Below, piece after piece: positions 17,557 through 26,483 of a DNA stretch of 29,009 nucleotides. Source of the stretch: an uncultured Cellvibrio sp. (GTDB lineage: Bacteria > Pseudomonadota > Gammaproteobacteria > Pseudomonadales > Cellvibrionaceae); the NCBI GenBank assembly GCA_946481095.1, contig CAMLML010000062.1:1-29009 (forward strand), in the 5' to 3' direction. The notes beneath the pieces are model-generated. The model worked only from the letters and a program-made list of their open reading frames with translations. It did no database searches and was not told where the DNA came from. How positions within the stretch are numbered: the first letter of the stretch is position 1; every line of letters begins with the position of its first letter. The position numbers and the translations under genes were made by a program.

Positions 17557-18444
17557 ATGGACACACAACATCTGCAAGCATTTGTCGCTATAGCTGAACA
17601 TGGCTCTTTTTCAGCCGCAGCCGAAAAACTTCACCTGACCCAACCGGCAATCAGCAAGCGCATTGCATTGCTGGAAGACCAATTGTGCACACGGCTTTTT
17701 GATCGAGTCGGACGACAAGTTGCCCTGACTGCAGCCGGGAAAATACTGTTGAACAAAGCGCAACTTATCTTGTCCGAGGTGAGCGCAACCCGAAGGGCAA
17801 TCGCTGATTTACGTGGGGAAATACAAGGCCAGCTGAGTATTGCGACCAGCCATCATGTAGGACTGCATTATTTGCCCCCGGTGTTGCGTGAATTCTCCAG
17901 TCTATACTCCGAAGTAAAACTGGATTTGCACTTTCTCGATTCTGAACAGGCTTATGATGAAATACTCCAGGGTAGATACGACCTCGCCGTGGTTACGCTC
18001 TCGCTTGAGCAAGACCCGCGATTCCAAAACTATTCGATCTGGCACGACCAGCTCCACTTCGTCGCCGCGCCAGACCATCCGTTGGCAACGCAACCGCATC
18101 TTCAACTGGCCGATTTAACACAACATCAAGCCATTCTTCCTGATTTAAATACTTACACCACCAAACTGGTGAAGCATCTTTTTGATCAGGAAAATTTGCC
18201 ATTGAATATTAATATGGTGACCAATCATCTGGAGAGCATCAAAATGATGCTGTCGATTGGCTTGGGCTGGGGGGTACTGCCACATCGATTAATTGATCAT
18301 CAAGTGCAACGATTAAACGTTAAGCACCCGGCGCTCATTCGTCCGCTGGGCATTATTCATCACAAACAGCGCAGCCTGAGCAACACGGCAAAAGCATTCA
18401 TCGATTTGATGAAAACACAACTTATCGACGATCAACCCCATTGA
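17557..18444 (+). CDS. LysR-family transcriptional regulator
   Basis: 295 residues. The N-terminal winged helix-turn-helix (residues about 1-60: [20 protein letters not shown] then [14 protein letters not shown]) is classic LysR, followed by a coiled-coil linker and a periplasmic-binding-like effector domain. It is divergent from leuC with a shared palindrome between them, so leucine-pathway control is the likely role; the effector (perhaps a pathway intermediate) is unknown. No clear Shine-Dalgarno is seen before the ATG. Its 3' end overlaps the convergent dioxygenase gene by 13 bp. Confidence 0.93.
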   Translation: MDTQHLQAFVAIAEHGSFSAAAEKLHLTQPAISKRIALLEDQLCTRLFDRVGRQVALTAAGKILLNKAQLILSEVSATRRAIADLRGEIQGQLSIATSHHVGLHYLPPVLREFSSLYSEVKLDLHFLDSEQAYDEILQGRYDLAVVTLSLEQDPRFQNYSIWHDQLHFVAAPDHPLATQPHLQLADLTQHQAILPDLNTYTTKLVKHLFDQENLPLNINMVTNHLESIKMMLSIGLGWGVLPHRLIDHQVQRLNVKHPALIRPLGIIHHKQRSLSNTAKAFIDLMKTQLIDDQPH

Positions 18445-19247
18445 TAGGCGGTAATTCGCGTATTAAATAAAAGTCCTGAAAATATTGACTCAGCATCAGG
18501 TGTCGATGCACAAGCTGCACCAAAACAAACATGCAGTGGCAGCAAATGCTCTTCACGGGGATGAGAAAATTTTGCTTCGGGCGCCTTGGCCCATTCGATT
18601 AATCGCTTCTCTTTTTCTTCAATATCCAATTGATGATCGGTCAAAGTTTCATGCAACCAGCTCGCAAAAATTTCACTTCGTTCTTTCACTCGACTATCAC
18701 TCGAAAAAAACGCTTTCATATTATGAAACGGCATTCCTGATCCAATAATTAATACACCTTGTTGCCGAAGTGCTGCTATAGCCTTCCCCAAATCAATATG
18801 GGCTGCAGGATCAAGCGATTTCAATAATGAAAGTTGCACTACGGGAATATCTGCTTTGGGATAGGCCAACATTAATGGAACAAAAGTACCGTGATCATAA
18901 CCACGCTTGCTATCTTGTGTTGCACGAATCGATTTTTCATCAAGCAGTTTTAATACTTTATTCGCGAGATCCGGATTACCGGGAGCAGGATAATTAAAAC
19001 GATAACTTTCTGGTGGAAAACCATAATAATCGTAAATCATTTCAGGTTTTGAACTACTGGAAATTGTGGCAATATTTTCTTCCCAATGCGCACTGATTAC
19101 TAAAATAGATTCAGGTTGCGGAACTGTATCTGCTATAGCCGATAAAAAAGCTGTCAGCTGAAAATGCTGCGGATCATCCAACAATGGCAAAGGTCCACCG
19201 CCATGAGGAACGAAAATAACAGGCATTAACGGTTGATTAACATTCAT
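18432..19247 (-). CDS. DODA/YgiD-type extradiol ring-cleavage dioxygenase
   Basis: 271-residue member of the LigB (class III extradiol dioxygenase) superfamily, close to the DODA/YgiD branch that opens the ring of DOPA-like catechols. Conserved metal-site histidines are in FVPHGGGPL (H15) and ISAHWE (H54), with further candidates in YDHGTFVPL and GSGMPFHNM. The physiological substrate is not evident from the sequence or its neighbours. It converges on lysR with a 13-bp 3' overlap and diverges from the outer-membrane protein gene. Confidence 0.88.
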   Translation of the reverse strand: MNVNQPLMPVIFVPHGGGPLPLLDDPQHFQLTAFLSAIADTVPQPESILVISAHWEENIATISSSSKPEMIYDYYGFPPESYRFNYPAPGNPDLANKVLKLLDEKSIRATQDSKRGYDHGTFVPLMLAYPKADIPVVQLSLLKSLDPAAHIDLGKAIAALRQQGVLIIGSGMPFHNMKAFFSSDSRVKERSEIFASWLHETLTDHQLDIEEKEKRLIEWAKAPEAKFSHPREEHLLPLHVCFGAACASTPDAESIFSGLLFNTRITAYQWG

Positions 19248-19443
19248 TTTCTAGTCCCCAAAATTATTTCAGAACAGATTAAAATCCAGACGGTATGTTA
19301 ACAATCCGATTGGCGCAATTTTTAACATGCGTAAGAATTGGATCACAGTACCGAAGCAATAAATCAGCAAACACAGACAAGCACCCGTCTTTTAGTCTAG
19401 AGTTAGTGTGCTATTACAACAGATCAACCTAGAGGACACACCA

Positions 19444-20190
19444 ATGAAACTCTCTTCTTTCTCAATGGCACTGGGATTAACGCTTTCAACGCTTGCCCCA
19501 ACAGCATTTGCCGACACAATTTTTGGTATCTATGCAGGTGCCGGGCAATGGACATCTGACTACTCAGGTAAAGCAGGTGATCCCGCTGTTACAGCCAAAG
19601 ATTTGGGGTTCACAGACAGTGATAACTCATTTTTTTATGTTGCAATTGAACACCCGATTCCTGTTTTACCCAACATAAAACTCTTACACCAGGAAATTAA
19701 AAGCAGTCAATCTGCAACGCTGGATCAAGTTTTCGGATTGGGTGACGTGAATTTTACCGGTGAAATTAATTCCGATTTCGATCTCAGTTCCAATGAAGCT
19801 ACTCTTTACTACGAACTGCTGGATAACTGGGTGAATATTGATTTTGGGGTAACACTCCGCCAATACGATGGTTATTTAAAAGCAGAAACTGAAAATAATT
19901 CGGCGAGTGAAAATGTTGATCTCGATGTAGCCATTCCATTAGTTTATGGAAAGTTTCAATTTGATCTGCCACTCAGTGGACTATCCGTCGCCGTAGAAGC
20001 CAACATGATTAAATATCAGGACAATCAACTGATGGATTACAACGCAAAAGTCGCCTATCTTTTTGATTCAGTATTGGATTTGGGCCTTGAAGCGGGATAT
20101 CGCAAATTAAGCTTGAAAGTCGATGACGATGATATTCAAACCAATCTTGATCTGGACGGCCCTTATGTAGGCGCCATGTTACATTTCTAA
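19444..20190 (+). CDS. Small outer-membrane beta-barrel protein
   Basis: 248 residues with a clear signal peptide at about 1-23 (cleavage at AFA/DT), then an acidic protein with alternating hydrophobic strands. It resembles the TIGR04219-type family of proteobacterial outer-membrane proteins, ending GPYVGAMLHF with a terminal phenylalanine as expected for BAM insertion. Function is unknown. The start is the ATG at 19444, supported by AGAGGA upstream; a longer frame to 19408 lacks support. Single gene, convergent with the HAD gene. Confidence 0.82.
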   Translation: MKLSSFSMALGLTLSTLAPTAFADTIFGIYAGAGQWTSDYSGKAGDPAVTAKDLGFTDSDNSFFYVAIEHPIPVLPNIKLLHQEIKSSQSATLDQVFGLGDVNFTGEINSDFDLSSNEATLYYELLDNWVNIDFGVTLRQYDGYLKAETENNSASENVDLDVAIPLVYGKFQFDLPLSGLSVAVEANMIKYQDNQLMDYNAKVAYLFDSVLDLGLEAGYRKLSLKVDDDDIQTNLDLDGPYVGAMLHF

Positions 20191-20228
20191 TTCAATCGAT
20201 TTTTTGCTGTGCAAGGATGCACTTGTCT

Positions 20229-21023
20229 CTAAATATTTTCGGGAAAAATCTGCGAGATGCTCGCAATAGAGTCCAAAATATAATCTGGCTTCACCGGGGA
20301 TTGGTCGGTATAAATCTGACGATATTTTCCTGTTTTAACCAGACATCCATGAATACCCATAGCCTGGGCACCTCCTACGTCTGTATCTATGTCATCACCA
20401 ATCATCAAGGTTTGCTCCGGAGCCAGGTTTACCGAATCAAGAACTCTTTGAAAAAAATCCCGATTGGGTTTACCCAAAACAATTGCCGATTTGTTACAAA
20501 CATATTCCAACCCAGCCACAAAAAATCCTATATCGGCTTTTAAACCCTGATCTGTTTGCCAAAAACGATTTTTATGTAACGCAATTAATTGAGCACCTGA
20601 ATGAATTGCATTAAATAAATTATTAATTAATGACAAACTCCAACGATCACCAATGTCACCTATAAGAATAAAGTCAGGCTTATTCTCATCCCACTCAAAA
20701 TCACTGAAATCAGATTTCACTGCATCCGCAATCAAAGGCCAGATTTTTAACGGGCGAGATATTTTCGTTTGCATTTCCATCAGTTCAAAACGTGCCGCTT
20801 GCGGAGCGCTAATCAATTCGTCGTCAAACAAATCAATTCCAATTGAACGTATTTGCGACAAAAGCTGGGCATGGGTTTTGGTTGTTGTATTCGTGAGAAA
20901 ACGCAGTTGCAAATTCCTATTCCGCAAGTATTTTATTGCCTGGCAAGCTCCGGGGACTTCCTGATTACCTATGTACAGGGTACCGTCCAGATCCAGCAAG
21001 ACCAATTCAAGTGATGATTTCAT
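20229..21023 (-). CDS. HAD-superfamily IIA phosphatase (LHPP/HDHD2-like)
   Basis: 264 residues. The HAD motifs are LLDLDGTLY (D11 nucleophile, D13), RFLTNTTTK (motif II Thr), VLGKPNRDFF (motif III Lys) and MIGDDIDTDVGGAQ (motif IV). The C2a cap lies between motifs II and III. It is closest in memory to the LHPP/HDHD2-like group (TIGR01458), whose bacterial substrates are undefined. A good AAGGAG lies 7 nt before the ATG. It is divergent from the DAHP synthase. Confidence 0.9.
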   Translation of the reverse strand: MKSSLELVLLDLDGTLYIGNQEVPGACQAIKYLRNRNLQLRFLTNTTTKTHAQLLSQIRSIGIDLFDDELISAPQAARFELMEMQTKISRPLKIWPLIADAVKSDFSDFEWDENKPDFILIGDIGDRWSLSLINNLFNAIHSGAQLIALHKNRFWQTDQGLKADIGFFVAGLEYVCNKSAIVLGKPNRDFFQRVLDSVNLAPEQTLMIGDDIDTDVGGAQAMGIHGCLVKTGKYRQIYTDQSPVKPDYILDSIASISQIFPENI

Positions 21024-21129
21024 CTGCCTGCTCCTTCCAAGTAATCACTTTTCGTAGTTAATACCGAAAACCCATCAAAGAAAACCTGTTTTTACGAAAG
21101 CTTGAAAACCGTTAACAAGTGAGACGTAT

Positions 21130-21178
21130 AGCCTTTTTTTATACAGAAAATTAATAATCTCATCACCACAAAAAGGCT
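21130..21178. promoter_or_regulatory. Inverted repeat upstream of DAHP synthase
   Basis: AGCCTTTTT (21130-21138) and AAAAAGGCT (21170-21178) form a 9-bp inverted repeat spaced by 31 bp, between the divergent HAD and DAHP synthase genes. A TATACT at 21187-21192 could be the -10 of the synthase gene. No TyrR-like TGTAAA-N6-TTTACA box was found. Low-confidence regulatory region. Confidence 0.3.
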
Positions 21179-21226
21179 TATTCAGGTATACTGGCCCAAA
21201 AATTGGCATTATTGCAGGATAGAATT

Positions 21227-22294
21227 ATGAGCAATGTACAAATCGACGACCTGAATGTCGTTTCCCAGGAATTATTGATCTCCCCTCAGGATTTAAAAAA
21301 CAAAATTCCACTGACTGACAAAGCACGCCAGATAGTTGCCCATGGCCGCCAGGTAGTGCGTAATATTCTTGATCGCAAGGATCACAGAATTTTCATGGTT
21401 ATTGGTCCTTGCTCCATCCATGACGTCAAAGCTGCCAAAGACTATGCGCAACGTTTGAAAAAACTGGCAGATGAAGTCAGTGATACCATCTACATAGTAA
21501 TGCGCGTGTATTTTGAAAAACCACGCACCACCGTGGGCTGGAAAGGTTTGATCAATGACCCCTATCTGGATGACTCCTTCAAAATGGAAGAGGGTTTGCA
21601 TATTGGTCGCCAGTTATTACTGGATATCGCCGAAATCGGTTTACCTACAGCCACTGAAGCTCTGGATCCCATTTCCCCACAGTACCTGCATGATTTGATC
21701 AGCTGGTCAGCCATAGGTGCCCGAACAACCGAATCGCAAACACACCGCGAAATGGCCAGCGGCCTGTCATCTGCTGTCGGATTTAAAAATGGTACTGATG
21801 GTGGTTTGACAGTTGCTATCAACGCTTTACAGTCTGTATCCAAACCTCACCGCTTTCTGGGAATTAACACCCGGGGACAAGTTGCGATTATCCATACACG
21901 CGGCAATCCCTACGGACATGTTGTACTGAGGGGCGGCAATGGCAAGCCCAACTACGACTCTGTGAGTGTTGCCCTCTGCGAACAGGATTTGGCCAAAGCA
22001 AAAGTTGCCCGAAATATTATGGTCGATTGCAGTCACGCCAACTCCAACAAAAACCACGAACTGCAAACTCTGGTAATGGAAAATGTGACCAACCAAATAC
22101 TTGAAGGCAATAAATCAATCATAGGCTTGATGGTGGAGAGCAATATCGGAGCTGGCAACCAAAGTATTCCGGCAAATCTGTGCGACCTGAAATACGGCGT
22201 TTCTGTGACTGATGCCTGTATTGACTGGGCAACCACGGAAAAAGCCCTCCGGCAAATGCACCTTGCACTGAAAGACAAACTCCCCAAGCGTTAA
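21227..22294 (+). CDS. aroF: 3-deoxy-7-phosphoheptulonate (DAHP) synthase, class I
   Basis: First enzyme of the shikimate pathway, condensing phosphoenolpyruvate and erythrose-4-phosphate; 355 residues as in AroF/AroG/AroH. VIGPCSIHD (C62 metal ligand), MRVYFEKPRTTVGWKGLINDP, GARTTESQ, VGFKNGTDG and DCSHANSNK are the family motifs. Positions after GARTTESQ (THREMASGLS) match the tyrosine-sensitive AroF more than AroG, so the symbol aroF is a best guess; the feedback amino acid needs assay. The start ATG at 21227 has AGGA 7 nt upstream. It supplies precursor for the trp genes in this window. Confidence 0.95.
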   Translation: MSNVQIDDLNVVSQELLISPQDLKNKIPLTDKARQIVAHGRQVVRNILDRKDHRIFMVIGPCSIHDVKAAKDYAQRLKKLADEVSDTIYIVMRVYFEKPRTTVGWKGLINDPYLDDSFKMEEGLHIGRQLLLDIAEIGLPTATEALDPISPQYLHDLISWSAIGARTTESQTHREMASGLSSAVGFKNGTDGGLTVAINALQSVSKPHRFLGINTRGQVAIIHTRGNPYGHVVLRGGNGKPNYDSVSVALCEQDLAKAKVARNIMVDCSHANSNKNHELQTLVMENVTNQILEGNKSIIGLMVESNIGAGNQSIPANLCDLKYGVSVTDACIDWATTEKALRQMHLALKDKLPKR

Positions 22295-22303
22295 CCCTGA
22301 AAG

Positions 22304-22336
22304 AGCGAGCAGAAACACTGCTCGCTTTACCTTTTC
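22304..22336 (+). terminator. Terminator after DAHP synthase
   Basis: Perfect 9-bp stem AGCGAGCAG (22304-22312) and CTGCTCGCT (22318-22326) with an AAACA loop, followed by a broken T-tract (TTACCTTTTC). It lies 9 bp past the stop codon. Confidence 0.75.
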
Positions 22337-22569
22337 AGCATCATCCACAATCGTCAATTTTTTGACTTTCCATGTAAAAATTATCGACATTTTTTCTGTT
22401 TTGATATGGTTATTTCAAACTGCAAATGTTAGATTTCTGCAATCACGGAATAGGATTCCTGGATGAACCACAACAAAAATGTGATCCTGAAGTTGCTGGT
22501 GATTAATCGGCAATCTACTGCAGCTTCCGTTACATACACCATTGCCGTTCCTGTTACCTGGAGCAAATC

Positions 22570-23004
22570 ATGGCGCTTTATCAAACTTCTGCATTGACCT
22601 CACTGTCCCAGCCAATACACGGCACAACCAGAGAGGAACAAACCAGCATTCAATATGACCGAACCTACCTGCTGGATGCGCTGAACAAGGGAAAACTGGC
22701 TCTAAGCGTGAGTCCTCTTCTGGGATGTGACTATGTATTTGTCAGGCAGGATCGGGATGAAATACTTTTCGATTCAGACAACATACAACGCACACTCAAC
22801 GATATTCTTCGACTTCTCACTGTGACACCCAAACAAACTATTTTTATTGCTGTCGTCGATTCTGTTGACGAACGTCCTCAATTTACGCGATATGATTTTG
22901 TATGGGGTAATCAGAATGCTGAATCCATCACAAAAATAGAGATCACACAAAATGAACAAATCGATTTTATGGATATGATTTATAACTGCAGCTCTCCGAT
23001 ATAA
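22570..23004 (+). CDS. Hypothetical protein, 144 aa
   Basis: I do not recognise this protein. It has no signal peptide or membrane segment and looks like a soluble alpha/beta protein, with hydrophobic strands such as QTIFIAVVDSV (after LLTVTPK) and a C-terminal helix ending in MDMIYNCSSPI. GGAG about 6-7 nt before the ATG and coding-like composition support a real gene. It is flanked by the DAHP synthase terminator and prc and may be a single-gene transcript. A shorter overlapping frame at 22463 was considered and rejected. Confidence 0.7.
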   Translation: MALYQTSALTSLSQPIHGTTREEQTSIQYDRTYLLDALNKGKLALSVSPLLGCDYVFVRQDRDEILFDSDNIQRTLNDILRLLTVTPKQTIFIAVVDSVDERPQFTRYDFVWGNQNAESITKIEITQNEQIDFMDMIYNCSSPI

Positions 23005-23067
23005 GCGTTGCCAACCGGCAGAGCTGTTTTACCAGTCTATTTCCGCTATAGTATCCCCCTCCTGCTC

Positions 23068-23073
23068 TATAAT
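23068..23073 (+). promoter_or_regulatory. Possible -10 box for prc
   Basis: TATAAT lies 42 bp before the prc start; no convincing -35 hexamer is at 16-18 bp upstream. Confidence 0.3.
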
Positions 23074-23114
23074 TTGACGAGCACCTGTTTCACTGACCTT
23101 TTTGAGACGAAAAC

Positions 23115-25211
23115 ATGTCAACTGTGGTTTCAAGATCCGTAAAATTTTTGTTTATTGGTTTTTATCTATTTTCTGTAGCATTTAGTTTTGCTGAAGCACC
23201 TGTAAAACTACTTCCGTCCAAAGAACAAAGCAAAGCAACCACCGAAATCGTTCAACGATTAAATGGCAATCATTTTCGGGATCAAGAGTTAAATGATCAG
23301 TTGTCTTCCCGCTTTTTTGATGAATACATTAAATCGCTCGACGGTTCACGCTATTTCTTTTTGCAATCCGACATCAATGAATTTGAGAAATATCGCAAAT
23401 CCTTTGATAACGATTTTAGAAATGGAAAACTGGAAAAAGCATTTGAAATTTACAACCGTTTCAATCTGCGACTGACTGAGCGTTTGGAAAAAGTCATCGC
23501 CGATTTGGAAAATCCACAAGTTGTTTTTAGTTTTGAATCTGATGAAATATTCAATTCAGATCGCGAAAATGAACCCTGGCCGGCCGATCACAAAGCTGCT
23601 GATCTTTTGTGGCATCAATATTTAAAATCCAACTTATTGAATTCAGTGCTGAATGGCAAATCTCTGGAAGACAACAAGAAAAATATGCGCAAGCGTTATA
23701 TTAACCAGCTACGACGCAACAAACGCATAGATTCAGAACAAGCCTATAGCATTGTCATGAACTCACTGACAACACTCTATGATCCGCATACAAATTACAT
23801 GTCTCCGGAAAATGCCGAAAACTTTGACATCAATATGTCACTGAAATTACAAGGAATCGGAGCTGAATTGCGCGGTGATGAAGAGTACACAAAAGTCAGT
23901 AGAATCATCCCGGGCAGCCCGGCAGCCAAACAAGGCGTATTAGCTCCCAACGACAGAATACTCGCAATTGCGCAAGGCGAAAAAGGTCAATTTGTTGATG
24001 TTGTCGGCTGGCGACTCGATGAAGTTGTGCAATTAATTCGTGGCAAAAAAGGCACCATTGTAAAATTGGAAGTTGCTTCTGCAAAATCAGATGATAGTGA
24101 TACGCATACTATTGTTATCAAGCGCGATGAAATTAAATTGGATGAACAGGCAGCCAAAAAAGCGGTGTTTGATATTTCTACAAAACGAAACAACTCCTAT
24201 AAATTGGGCGTAATTAATCTCCCAACTTTTTATATGGATTTTGAAGAAGCACAAAAAGGAAACCCCAATTATCGAAGTGCTACTGGCGATGTATTTCGTT
24301 TATTAAAAGAATTAACGGATGCAAAGGTAGATGGCATCATCATCGATTTACGTAATAACGGCGGCGGTTCATTAAGCGAGGCCGCCATGCTGACAGATTT
24401 ATTTGTTGATCCAGGCCCAGTTGTGCAAATTCGCCACGGCACTGAAATTACCCGTCAGCCACGCGCGCAATATCCGGCTTTTTATCGCGGCCCCATTATT
24501 GTTTTGGTGAATCGTTTAAGCGCTTCCGCATCTGAAATTTTTGCAGGTGCAATTCAGGATTACGGCCGAGGAATTATTGTAGGAGAAGATACTTTCGGTA
24601 AAGGCACTGTGCAAAACAAAATGGATTTATCCCATGGCGATTTAAAAATTACCGAAGCCAAATTCTATCGTATTTCAGGCGACAGCACGCAACATCGAGG
24701 TGTCGTACCTGACGTTAAACTTCCTGATCTTCTGGACTCAAGTGAAATTGGCGAAAGCAGTCTCGACAATGCTTTGCCCTGGGACACCATTAAACCCGCT
24801 CCGCATAGAACCTATTTTAAAATCAGTGATTATTTGCCACAAATAGAAACCGAACATCAGGAACGTCTGGCCAAAGATCCGGAATTTATATTTATCGGAA
24901 AACAACGTCAGCTATACGACTCTATCGCCAACAAAAAAGTTTTTTCATTGAATCTTGCAAAACGTAAAAAAGAGCAGGAAGAAATAGAATTATTATCCCT
25001 GCAAATGGAAAACCAACGTCGTTTGGCAAAAGGTGAAAAACCCTATGAAAATTATGCTGCACTTAAAGCAGAGAAAGATCCGGAAAATGAAGATCCTAAA
25101 CCCAGAGATGACACCATTAAACCCGCTGAAGACCCACACCTGATGGAGGCGGGACATATTCTGGCTGACTTTATTGACCAGATAGACAACACTAATTTGG
25201 CAAAACATTGA
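23115..25211 (+). CDS. prc: Tail-specific carboxy-terminal protease Prc
   Basis: Periplasmic S41-family protease of 698 residues, close to E. coli Prc (682). Signal peptide about 1-26. An N-terminal helical region, a PDZ domain (near [21 protein letters not shown]) and the S41 catalytic domain follow. The Ser-Lys dyad is in [10 protein letters not shown] (S471) and FGKGTVQ (K496), with the same 25-residue spacing as E. coli. The C-terminal DUF3340-like lysine/glutamate-rich part completes it. It processes PBP3 and degrades SsrA-tagged or misfolded periplasmic proteins in known cases. Its stop codon overlaps the xthA start. Confidence 0.96.
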   Translation: MSTVVSRSVKFLFIGFYLFSVAFSFAEAPVKLLPSKEQSKATTEIVQRLNGNHFRDQELNDQLSSRFFDEYIKSLDGSRYFFLQSDINEFEKYRKSFDNDFRNGKLEKAFEIYNRFNLRLTERLEKVIADLENPQVVFSFESDEIFNSDRENEPWPADHKAADLLWHQYLKSNLLNSVLNGKSLEDNKKNMRKRYINQLRRNKRIDSEQAYSIVMNSLTTLYDPHTNYMSPENAENFDINMSLKLQGIGAELRGDEEYTKVSRIIPGSPAAKQGVLAPNDRILAIAQGEKGQFVDVVGWRLDEVVQLIRGKKGTIVKLEVASAKSDDSDTHTIVIKRDEIKLDEQAAKKAVFDISTKRNNSYKLGVINLPTFYMDFEEAQKGNPNYRSATGDVFRLLKELTDAKVDGIIIDLRNNGGGSLSEAAMLTDLFVDPGPVVQIRHGTEITRQPRAQYPAFYRGPIIVLVNRLSASASEIFAGAIQDYGRGIIVGEDTFGKGTVQNKMDLSHGDLKITEAKFYRISGDSTQHRGVVPDVKLPDLLDSSEIGESSLDNALPWDTIKPAPHRTYFKISDYLPQIETEHQERLAKDPEFIFIGKQRQLYDSIANKKVFSLNLAKRKKEQEEIELLSLQMENQRRLAKGEKPYENYAALKAEKDPENEDPKPRDDTIKPAEDPHLMEAGHILADFIDQIDNTNLAKH

Positions 25212-26020
25212 TGAAAGCAATCTCTTTTAACGTCAATTCTGTTCGCTCTCGCCTACATCAATTGGAAGCACTTGTTGCAAAACATCAACCGGATTTTATT
25301 GGCTTGCAAGAAACCAAAGTGACCGATAGCGATTTCCCTTTGGAGGAAATCAGATCATTGGGATATGAGGTTGAATATTTCGGACAAAAAACCCATTACG
25401 GCGTAGCCATAATGTCACGCCATCCATTCCAGCGTGTCATCAAGGGTTTTCCCGGTGACACAGATGAAGCCCAGCGCCGTTTTATTGGTGGGCAATTTAA
25501 TACACCTATTGGTGAAGTCACTTTATTGAATGGCTATTTTCCTCAAGGCGAGAGCCGAAGCCATCCCATTAAATTTCCTAACAAAGAAAAATTTTATGCT
25601 GATTTGCAAAATTTTTTAAACAAAGAGTTTTCCGCGAATCAACAATTAATTTTAATGGGCGATATGAATATTTCACATCAGGATATTGATATCGGTATTG
25701 GCGAAGTCAATCGAAAGCGCTGGTTAAAAACCGGTAAATGTAGTTTTCTTCCGGAAGAACGCGAATGGTTAAACCGATTATTGTCCTGGGGATTGCACGA
25801 TAGCTTTCGCAATTTAAATCCCGATGAAAACAATTTATTTAGTTGGTTTGATTACCGCAGTGCCGGATTTGAAGATAACCCACGACGAGGTCTACGCATT
25901 GATCTCATATTAACTACTGAGTCTTTGTTAAAAAAATGCAAGGACGCTGGCATAGACTATGAAATCCGCAGTATGGACAAACCTTCGGATCACTGTCCTG
26001 TATGGGCTGAATTTGCATAA
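25211..26020 (+). CDS. xthA: Exodeoxyribonuclease III
   Basis: Exonuclease/AP endonuclease of base-excision repair; 269 residues as in E. coli (268). The EEP-family active-site residues are present: N7 (FNVNSVRSR), E34 (LQETKV), the [13 protein letters not shown] loop with catalytic Asp/Asn, GLRIDLIL and the C-terminal SDHCPVW histidine. The ATG overlaps the prc stop in a TGATG, indicating translational coupling, which is an unusual partner for xthA. A TTG one codon earlier was ignored. Confidence 0.96.
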   Translation: MKAISFNVNSVRSRLHQLEALVAKHQPDFIGLQETKVTDSDFPLEEIRSLGYEVEYFGQKTHYGVAIMSRHPFQRVIKGFPGDTDEAQRRFIGGQFNTPIGEVTLLNGYFPQGESRSHPIKFPNKEKFYADLQNFLNKEFSANQQLILMGDMNISHQDIDIGIGEVNRKRWLKTGKCSFLPEEREWLNRLLSWGLHDSFRNLNPDENNLFSWFDYRSAGFEDNPRRGLRIDLILTTESLLKKCKDAGIDYEIRSMDKPSDHCPVWAEFA

Positions 26021-26039
26021 TTATTGAGTGGAGTTATTC

Positions 26040-26483
26040 ATGGACTCAGGCATATCACCCGATCTCTACATTAATAATTTACTCTTTACCAGGATCCAAA
26101 AAAGTGCGGTGCATGGATATGGGTTGTTTGCCGGGCAAGATTTACATCCCTCTACCAATCTCGGAGAGCTGGATGGGCAAATTATGGCTTGGGATGTTTA
26201 CCACCAATTGCTCGAAACTTGTGAGAATTTAACAGCAGACTACAAACATTATTTTTTTATGGAATGGAATTGCATCAATCCGGATACCTTACTAGTCAGA
26301 CCATTTAGAACACGCTACTCACTCATTAATCACTCACGCAATCCTAATTTGGAAATTGCTTACAACCCGCTGCGGGTCATTGTCATTAGATTTATTCCTG
26401 CCGGCAGTGAACTATTACTTGATTATAGAAAAGAGCCATTACCTGCTCATTATTATCAAAACAATCAAAATTCTTTCTTATGA
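26040..26483 (+). CDS. SET-domain protein
   Basis: 147 residues almost wholly made of a SET domain, the lysine methyltransferase fold that binds S-adenosylmethionine. Visible features are KSAVHGYGLFAG (residues 21-32, N-SET), the NHSRNPN motif (97-103) corresponding to the family NHSxxPN, and AGSELLLDYRKE (121-132) with the catalytic-pocket tyrosine Y129. There are no post-SET cysteines. The preferred start is the ATG at 26040 with GGAG 6 nt upstream; a GTG at 26028 is open but weaker. The stop overlaps the next start (ATGA), so the two are translationally coupled. Substrate is unknown. Confidence 0.88.
   Translation: MDSGISPDLYINNLLFTRIQKSAVHGYGLFAGQDLHPSTNLGELDGQIMAWDVYHQLLETCENLTADYKHYFFMEWNCINPDTLLVRPFRTRYSLINHSRNPNLEIAYNPLRVIVIRFIPAGSELLLDYRKEPLPAHYYQNNQNSFL

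Noticed and set aside
17447..17581. N-terminal extension of leuC (45 residues to 17581)
   Set aside because: It overlaps the lysR start and the operator palindrome, is not family sequence, and the ATG at 17446 has a good ribosome site and family length.
22463..22597. A 44-codon frame upstream of and overlapping the 144-residue hypothetical gene, with AGGA at fair spacing
   Set aside because: It overlaps the better-supported gene out of frame, shows no leader-peptide features such as runs of one amino acid, and has no recognisable product.
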